A DNA stretch of 12,147 bases from JBOGVA01 sp050692195 (GTDB taxonomy: Bacteria; Actinomycetota; UBA4738), in the NCBI GenBank assembly GCA_050692195.1, contig JBOGVA010000075.1:1-12147 (forward strand), given 5' to 3'. Positions 8,567-12,147 of this stretch are shown here, piece after piece. Below the pieces are notes generated by a model. It made no database searches. It worked only from the letters and a program-made list of their open reading frames with translations, and had not been told where the DNA came from. The translations under genes and the position numbers were made by a program. Numbering within the stretch: position 1 is the first letter of the stretch; every line of letters begins with the position of its first letter.

Positions 8567-9571
8567 ATGACTCGGGCTGTGACCAGAGGGCTCGGGATCC
8601 CCGACCCGGCCTTGGATGAAGAGATCAGAGGACGCCTCGACGAGGTGGAGGCCGCGCTGGAGAAGGCGGTGCGTGCGGACACCGACTCTCTGACCGCTGC
8701 TGCGTCCTATCTCCTGTCCGCGGGCGGGAAGCGGTTCCGTCCGTTGCTCGTCTTCCTTGGGGCGCAGTTCGGCGATCCCATGGACCCCCGGCTCGTCCGC
8801 GGAGCGGTCGCCCTCGAGCTCGCCCACGTGGCCACCCTCTACCACGACGACGTCATGGATGAGGCGGAGTTCCGCCATGGCGTCCCCTCCGTGAACGTCC
8901 GCTGGGGCAACAACCTGGCCATCCTCTCTGGCGACTACCTGTTCGCCCGGGCGTCCGAGACGGCCGCTGACCTGGGGGCGGAGGTCATCCGGCTGCTGGC
9001 AAGGACCATCGCGACCGTGTGTGACGGTCAATTGCGTGACGTCTCCATGGCCGGGAGCCTGGAGCAGACCGAAGCCCAGTACATGGAGACGATCCGCAGG
9101 AAGACGGCGGCGCTCATCGCCACCTCGTGCCGTCTGGGCGGGATGCTTGCCGCTGCCTCACCCGACGTGACCGACCTCCTCGAGCGGTTCGGCGCGGCGC
9201 TGGGCATGGCCTTCCAGCTCTCGGACGACATCATGGACATCACCTCCACCCAGGAGGAGCTTGGAAAACCCCCCGGTCAGGACCTCCGGCAGGGGATCCA
9301 CACCTTGCCGGTGCTCCACGCCCTCCGTGATGGCGACGCGGGCCGGGAGCTGAGAGAGCTCCTCGCCATTGGCCCACCCCACGGCGAGCGCCTGCAGAGG
9401 GCGCTCGAGCTGGTGGGCCGAGAAGAGGTGCTCGAGCCTGCACGACGTGCGGTGAGTGACGAAGTGGGGAGGGGGATCCGGCTGGCGAACGGACTGCCGG
9501 CCGGCCCGGCGCGAGAGGCCTTCGTCCACCTCGCCGCGTACCTGGCGACCCGCTGCGGCGCGAAGACCTAA
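8567..9571 (+). CDS. Trans-polyprenyl diphosphate synthase, probably long-chain (menaquinone side chain)
   Basis: This soluble prenyltransferase condenses isopentenyl diphosphate with an allylic diphosphate to build an isoprenoid chain. The 334-residue product has GGKRFRP (53-59), the first aspartate-rich motif LYHDDVMDEAEFRHG (Asp94, 95, 98), GDYLFARA, and the second motif FQLSDDIMDIT (Asp220, 221, 224), followed by GKPPGQDLRQGIHTLPVL. The fifth residue before the first DDxxD is Ala89, a small side chain; in this family that position being small favours long chains over C15/C20 products. The start ATG at 8567 has GAGGGAGGG just upstream. Lying between two complex I loci, it most likely makes the side chain of menaquinone. 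Exact chain length, and hence a name such as heptaprenyl or octaprenyl synthase, cannot be read from the sequence. Confidence 0.93.
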   Translation: MTRAVTRGLGIPDPALDEEIRGRLDEVEAALEKAVRADTDSLTAAASYLLSAGGKRFRPLLVFLGAQFGDPMDPRLVRGAVALELAHVATLYHDDVMDEAEFRHGVPSVNVRWGNNLAILSGDYLFARASETAADLGAEVIRLLARTIATVCDGQLRDVSMAGSLEQTEAQYMETIRRKTAALIATSCRLGGMLAAASPDVTDLLERFGAALGMAFQLSDDIMDITSTQEELGKPPGQDLRQGIHTLPVLHALRDGDAGRELRELLAIGPPHGERLQRALELVGREEVLEPARRAVSDEVGRGIRLANGLPAGPAREAFVHLAAYLATRCGAKT

Positions 9572-9619
9572 ATCGTCCTGAGGACCGCCCGGAGATGTTC
9601 TCGCGGCCATCCTCGCTCG

Positions 9620-9898
9620 CTAAGGGGAGGTGCCCCTCTCTACGCCGGGGCGAACAGGTCTGGTAGCCAACCCGGATGTGCCAACACCGTCGCCGCCAAG
9701 GCCAGGAGGGCGAAACCCGCGACCGGAGTGACCCGATCGGCGGGCCAATGCGGCGAACTTCTCGGTGAGTCTCCCCGCTGCCTCGTCTCCATGCTCCTGC
9801 GTGAATCGGGTGTAGCCACAAATGTCTGCGATCAGGAACGTCCGGATCGCGGTCGCGCGGTCCGCGCTCTGTCCCTCCAGATCGGTTCGCTGATCCAT
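9620..9898 (-). pseudogene. Remnant of a class III adenylate/guanylate cyclase gene
   Basis: Reading from the ATG at 9898 on the - strand (GAAGG about ten bases upstream), the first 54 codons give a good start of a cyclase homology domain: IRTFLIADICGYTRFTQEHG with the first metal-binding Asp at residue 25, then DEAAGRLTEKFAALARR. In intact relatives this leads into the region holding the conserved ELRGDEAL-type segment; nothing like it follows in any of the three frames. The starting frame continues with non-homologous residues to a TAG at 9620-9622. Another frame over the same bases reads VTPVAGFALLALAATVLAHP and stops at 9640-9642, which looks like a membrane helix and C-terminus. I infer an internal deletion that joined the start of the gene to its end, or to another gene's end, out of frame. 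A real 92-residue protein is possible but unlikely. Confidence 0.6.
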
Positions 9899-9988
9899 AC
9901 GTGAATCGCCTTCGAGCGACTGCTGGGGCCGACAGGCCGGCTCCCTGCGGGTGCGGGTCATCATCCGTCGCCGGAAGTCGTTGAGGCA

Positions 9989-10006
9989 AGGGCCGCCGAC
10001 GGCCTT
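9989..10006 (+). repeat. Inverted repeat (hairpin) upstream of the nuoA promoter
   Basis: AGGGCCG at 9989-9995 pairs with CGGCCTT at 10000-10006 (five GC pairs, one G-U, one A-U) around the loop CCGA. The wobble pair works only in the + strand RNA. It ends 23 bases before the putative -10 box of nuoA. It could be a terminator-like stop for read-through from upstream or an operator; with no T-tract after it, neither is firm. Confidence 0.35.
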
Positions 10007-10026
10007 CAGATCCATCCACCGGCCCT

Positions 10027-10035
10027 TGCTAGAAT
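10027..10035 (+). promoter_or_regulatory. Putative extended -10 promoter of the second nuo operon
   Basis: TGCTAGAAT is an extended -10 (TGn followed by TAGAAT, five of six bases matching TATAAT). A weak -35-like TTCAGA lies at 10005-10010 with a 19-base spacer. Transcription would start near 10042 and leave a leader of about 43 bases before the nuoA GTG at 10085. The surrounding GCTAGAATCG matches GCTACCATCG ahead of the synthase gene at eight of ten positions. It is placed exactly where a new operon starts, which supports it. Confidence 0.5.
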
Positions 10036-10075
10036 CGTGCTTGAGAAAGGATTCACAAGCTCGCCTGTCGGCTGT

Positions 10076-10083
10076 GGGGGAGG
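10076..10083 (+). promoter_or_regulatory. Ribosome-binding site of nuoA, unusually close to the start
   Basis: GGGGGAGG is a strong Shine-Dalgarno sequence, but only one base separates it from the GTG at 10085. The other in-frame candidates are worse: GTG at 10037 lies one base beyond the -10 box and upstream of the expected transcript start, and TTG at 10115 falls inside helix 1. Confidence 0.5.
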
Positions 10084-10084
10084 C

Positions 10085-10450
10085 GTGGAGAGCTACTTCC
10101 AGTCCTACGGGGTCTTGGTCGCCCTGCTGATCGCAGGGTTCGGCCTGGTGGCGGTGGCCTTCGGGCTGGCCCGGATCGTGGCGCCCCGGAGGCCGCTGCC
10201 CGAGAAGCTCACCACGTACGAGTGCGGGATCGACCCTGTGGGAGAGGGCTGGTCCCAGTCGCAGATCCGCTACTACATCTATGCCTTCCTCTTCGTCATC
10301 TTCGACGTGGAGAGCGTGTTCCTGTTCCCGTGGGCGCCCATCTTCGAGCGTCTGGGGATGCAGGCCGTCGTGGAGATGGCCATCTTCGTCTTCATCCTGG
10401 CCCTCGGGCTCCTCTACGCGTATCGGAAGAAGGTGCTCCAGTGGGCCTGA
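10085..10450 (+). CDS. nuoA: NADH-quinone oxidoreductase subunit A (second complex I locus)
   Basis: NuoA is a small three-helix membrane subunit at the junction of the arms, beside NuoH and the quinone site. With the GTG at 10085 the product has 121 residues, the usual size. It shows helix 1 (about 8-33), the loop KLTTYECGIDPVGEGWSQSQ with the conserved Cys47, RYYIYAFLFVIFDVESVFLF with the membrane acids Asp74 and Glu76, and helix 3 (about 92-112). It opens a new operon after a 513-base gap with its own promoter-like motif. The frame is open upstream to a GTG at 10037, but that would add 16 residues unlike the family. It overlaps nuoB by ten bases if nuoB starts at its best site. Confidence 0.94.
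   Translation: MESYFQSYGVLVALLIAGFGLVAVAFGLARIVAPRRPLPEKLTTYECGIDPVGEGWSQSQIRYYIYAFLFVIFDVESVFLFPWAPIFERLGMQAVVEMAIFVFILALGLLYAYRKKVLQWA
10427..10433 (+). promoter_or_regulatory. Ribosome-binding site deciding the nuoB start
   Basis: AAGAAGG lies seven bases before the GTG at 10441, a good spacing. The competing ATG at 10450, which overlaps the nuoA stop by one base (TGATG), has no comparable site. The GTG choice also gives the N-terminus Met-Gly-Leu, common in actinobacterial NuoB as far as I recall. Confidence 0.5.
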
Positions 10451-10947
10451 TGGACCAGGTTGAGATGCCCCAGCCGGTGAAGTTCATCCTGAACTGGGGG
10501 CGCCGCTACTCCCTGTGGGTCATGAACTTCGGCCTGGCCTGCTGCGCCATCGAGCTCATCGCCACCTCGACTTCCAAGCACGACTTCATCCGCCTCGGCG
10601 TCATCCCATTCGCCCACGGACCCCGTCAAGCGGATCTGTTGGTGGTGGCCGGAACGCTGACCGACAAGATGGCCCCGGCCCTGAAGCGCGTGTACGACCA
10701 GATCCCGGACCCGAAGTACGTGATCTCGTTCGGGTCGTGCTCAAACTGTGGCGGGCCGTACTGGGACTCGTACTCGGTGACCAAGGGCGTCGACCAGATC
10801 GTCCCCGTGGACGTCTACGTTCCCGGGTGCCCTCCCAGGCCGGAGGCGCTGCTGCACGGCATCATCAGGCTGCAGGAGAAGATCGGCAAGGAAGACATCC
10901 GGGAGAAGTGGAGTGGCAAGCTCACCAAGCCCGCTGCCACCGGCTGA
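10441..10947 (+). CDS. nuoB: NADH-quinone oxidoreductase subunit B (second complex I locus)
   Basis: NuoB holds the last 4Fe-4S cluster (N2), which hands electrons to quinone at the interface with NuoD and NuoH. The 168-residue product shows FGLACCAIE with the tandem Cys34-Cys35, Cys100 in SFGSCSNCGGPY, and Cys130 in VPGCPPRPEALLHG: all four N2 ligands. GPRQADLLVVAGTLTDKMAP (60-79) is also standard. Cys103 is an extra cysteine three residues after a ligand; many NuoB proteins have another residue there, while hydrogenase-like and archaeal relatives often use a GSC..CGG form. The start at GTG 10441 is preferred; ATG 10450 would remove three residues. The gene overlaps nuoC by 35 bases. Confidence 0.95.
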   Translation: MGLMDQVEMPQPVKFILNWGRRYSLWVMNFGLACCAIELIATSTSKHDFIRLGVIPFAHGPRQADLLVVAGTLTDKMAPALKRVYDQIPDPKYVISFGSCSNCGGPYWDSYSVTKGVDQIVPVDVYVPGCPPRPEALLHGIIRLQEKIGKEDIREKWSGKLTKPAATG

Positions 10948-11443
10948 GATAGCCGATCGCCTACGCGCCCAGTTCGGGGGGGACATCCGGGCCTCCGAGG
11001 AGGTGCACGGACACCCCGTGATCACGGTGGCCCCGGAGCGGCATCAAGAGGTGGCCACGTTCCTTCGCGACGACCCGGACCTCTCCTTCGACTTCTTCGA
11101 CTTCCTGGCAGGCGTGGACTACCGCTCCAAGGGGCGCGGGTTTGACGTGGTCACCCACCTCTACTCGACCAGGCACAATCACAACGTCCGCCTCCGGGTG
11201 GAGTGCGACGCGGACGATCCCCACTGCCCGACGCTCTCCGCGGTGTGGGTCGGAGCCGACTGGCACGAGCGGGAGGCCTGGGAGCTCTTTGGGATCGTGT
11301 TCGACGGTCACCCCCACCTCGTGAAGCTGCTGCTTCCGGAGCAGTTCGAGGGATATCCACTTCGAAAGGACTTCCCACTCATGACCCGGGAGGCCAAGCC
11401 CTGGCCGGGGGCCGTCCCGGAGGGTGAGGAGATCGAGGAATGA
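10913..11443 (+). CDS. nuoC: NADH-quinone oxidoreductase subunit C (second complex I locus)
   Basis: NuoC is a peripheral-arm subunit with no cofactor that packs against NuoD and NuoI. The 176-residue product has the 30 kDa-subunit signature: FDFFDFLAGVDY (59-70), then WHEREAWELFGIVFDGHPHL (117-136), and LLPEQFEGYPLRKDFPL (140-156). The GTG at 10913 has GGGAG at 10901-10905, seven bases upstream; it overlaps nuoB by 35 bases, and no other good in-frame start lies nearby, so the overlap is accepted. The protein stops soon after the RKDFPL motif with an acidic tail (PEGEEIEE), so it is a stand-alone NuoC and not a NuoCD fusion. The next gene is nuoH rather than the usual nuoD. Confidence 0.95.
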   Translation: MASSPSPLPPAEIADRLRAQFGGDIRASEEVHGHPVITVAPERHQEVATFLRDDPDLSFDFFDFLAGVDYRSKGRGFDVVTHLYSTRHNHNVRLRVECDADDPHCPTLSAVWVGADWHEREAWELFGIVFDGHPHLVKLLLPEQFEGYPLRKDFPLMTREAKPWPGAVPEGEEIEE

Positions 11444-12147
11444 GACTCGTCCTGCTGGCCCAGGCCGGCCAGAGCTTCGTCGACGACCTCTTCGGCAACT
11501 TCTGGGTGGCGATGGGGATCAAGGTCGCGCTGGTCCTCGGGTTCGCCCTGACCGCGCCGATGGTCGTGGGCTACATGGAGCACAAGGTCCTGGCGCACAT
11601 GCAGCATCGGCTGGGGCCGATGTACGCAGGGCGGTTCCATGGGTGGGCCCAGCTCATCGCCGACGGAGTGAAGTTCATCCAGAAGGAGGACGTGATCCCT
11701 CGGGCCGCCGACTCGTGGGTGTTCACGCTTGCCCCGGCCGTCGTCCTGGTGCCGTACCTCGCCATCTTCCTCGTCATCCCGTTCGGGAACACGCTGTGGG
11801 CCCAGAACCTCGACGTGGGGATCTTCTTCATCCTGGCCATCACGGCCGTCTCGGTGATAGGTGTGCTCATGGCGGGGTGGGCCAGCGCGAACAAGTTCTC
11901 GCTGATCGGAGCGCTCCGGGCGGCGGCCCAGCTCATCGCCTACGAGCTCCCGATGATCCTGGCGGCCGTGGCCGTCGTCATGCAGGCCAGTACCCTCTCG
12001 CTGGTCGGGATCAGCGAAGCACAGCATGCCTACTGGTTCGTCCTGACTCAGCCTCTCGCCTTCGGGATCTTCATGATCGCTTCTCTGGCCGAGCTGACCA
12101 GGCCGCCGTTCGACATGCCCATCGCCGACTCCGAGATCATCTTCGGG
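11440..12147 (+). CDS. nuoH: Second, divergent NADH-quinone oxidoreductase subunit H (3' end outside window)
   Basis: The visible 236 residues are a NuoH homologue distinct from the one at 1002. Aligned motifs are YMEHKVLAHMQHRLGPMYAG (45-64, where the first copy has ERK and GPNRAG), ADGVKFIQKED (74-84), LRAAAQLIAYE (159-169) and ELTRPPFDMPIADSEIIFG (218-236, where the first copy has ETNRPPFDLPEAETELVAG). It keeps the fold and the RPPFD core but changes the acidic residues of the quinone-cavity loop. The ATG overlaps the nuoC stop (ATGA), and GAGGAG at 11426-11431 lies eight bases upstream. It runs to the last base in frame with no stop. It belongs to a second complex I-like enzyme; I recall a partial second nuo set without E, F and G in Streptomyces, which may be comparable. 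Confidence 0.93.
   Translation, partial: MRLVLLAQAGQSFVDDLFGNFWVAMGIKVALVLGFALTAPMVVGYMEHKVLAHMQHRLGPMYAGRFHGWAQLIADGVKFIQKEDVIPRAADSWVFTLAPAVVLVPYLAIFLVIPFGNTLWAQNLDVGIFFILAITAVSVIGVLMAGWASANKFSLIGALRAAAQLIAYELPMILAAVAVVMQASTLSLVGISEAQHAYWFVLTQPLAFGIFMIASLAELTRPPFDMPIADSEIIFG

Larger units (their letters stand above)
9572..10084. other. Gap between the two nuo loci: relic gene, hairpins, promoter
   Basis: No intact gene is supported over these 513 bases. On the - strand it holds a decayed cyclase gene (9620-9898). On the + strand it holds the promoter-like motif and leader of nuoA. Three small inverted repeats are present: GTCCT-g-AGGAC at 9575-9585 right after the synthase stop, AGGGG/CCCCT at 9623-9637, and a better one at 9989-10006. 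None is followed by a run of T, so no clear intrinsic terminator marks the end of the upstream operon. Confidence 0.7.

Noticed and set aside
9575..9585. Palindrome GTCCT-g-AGGAC just after the synthase stop as a terminator
   Set aside because: In RNA it folds to only four pairs with a three-base loop and has no T-tract; it is too weak to call.
9158..9610. - strand frame starting at 9610 (MAARTSPGGPQDD...)
   Set aside because: It lies almost wholly antisense to the polyprenyl synthase, has no family features, and its purine run is too close to the ATG.
9623..9637. AGGGG/CCCCT hairpin as a terminator
   Set aside because: Only five pairs, with no run of T on either side. It may be chance in GC-rich DNA.
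10037..10084. Upstream GTG at 10037 as the nuoA start
   Set aside because: It is one base past the -10 box, before the expected transcript start, and would add a Gly/Cys-containing stretch unlike NuoA N-termini.
1..12147. CRISPR arrays, tRNA or rRNA genes, insertion sequences, phage or toxin-antitoxin genes
   Set aside because: I looked on both strands and saw no regularly spaced repeats, cloverleaf-like sequence, transposase motifs or terminal inverted repeats.

Overview
The window is GC-rich DNA (roughly two thirds GC by eye). It is packed with genes for respiratory complex I (NADH:quinone oxidoreductase, proton-translocating, type NDH-1). The tight overlaps, frequent GTG starts, strong GGAGG-type ribosome sites and the wording of NuoI, NuoL and NuoG suggest an actinobacterium, probably a lineage outside the well-known genera. 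That placement is inference from protein style; no rRNA or tRNA is present to fix it.

Layout. (1) Positions 1-8529, + strand: the 3' part of a nuo operon in canonical order, nuoG (5' end cut off by the window), nuoH, nuoI, nuoJ, nuoK, nuoL, nuoM, nuoN. Neighbouring genes overlap by a few bases or lie at most 7 bases apart. (2) Positions 8567-9571, + strand: a trans-polyprenyl diphosphate synthase with both DDxxD motifs, probably making the menaquinone side chain. (3) Positions 9572-10084: the only sizeable gap. It holds a decayed class III adenylate/guanylate cyclase gene on the - strand, hairpins, and a good promoter for the next operon. (4) Positions 10085-12147, + strand: a new complex I operon, nuoA, nuoB, nuoC and then a second, clearly different nuoH, which runs off the window end. 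No nuoD lies between nuoC and this nuoH.

How they work together. The first block encodes most of the membrane proton-pumping arm (H, J, K, L, M, N), the two-cluster ferredoxin-like subunit I, and the end of the NADH-side subunit G, so it belongs to a NADH-oxidising complex I. The second block encodes the quinone-proximal junction (A, B, C, H) of what must be a second complex I-like enzyme, because two different NuoH proteins are encoded. Whether this second enzyme has its own NADH module cannot be seen here. The polyprenyl synthase between them fits supply of the quinone that both would reduce.

Most of the window is ordinary, well-conserved complex I. The points worth a second look are the back-to-back pair of complex I loci, the altered acidic quinone-cavity motif in the second NuoH, the missing nuoD, a four-codon relay between nuoK and nuoL, a shared promoter-like motif, and the cyclase relic.
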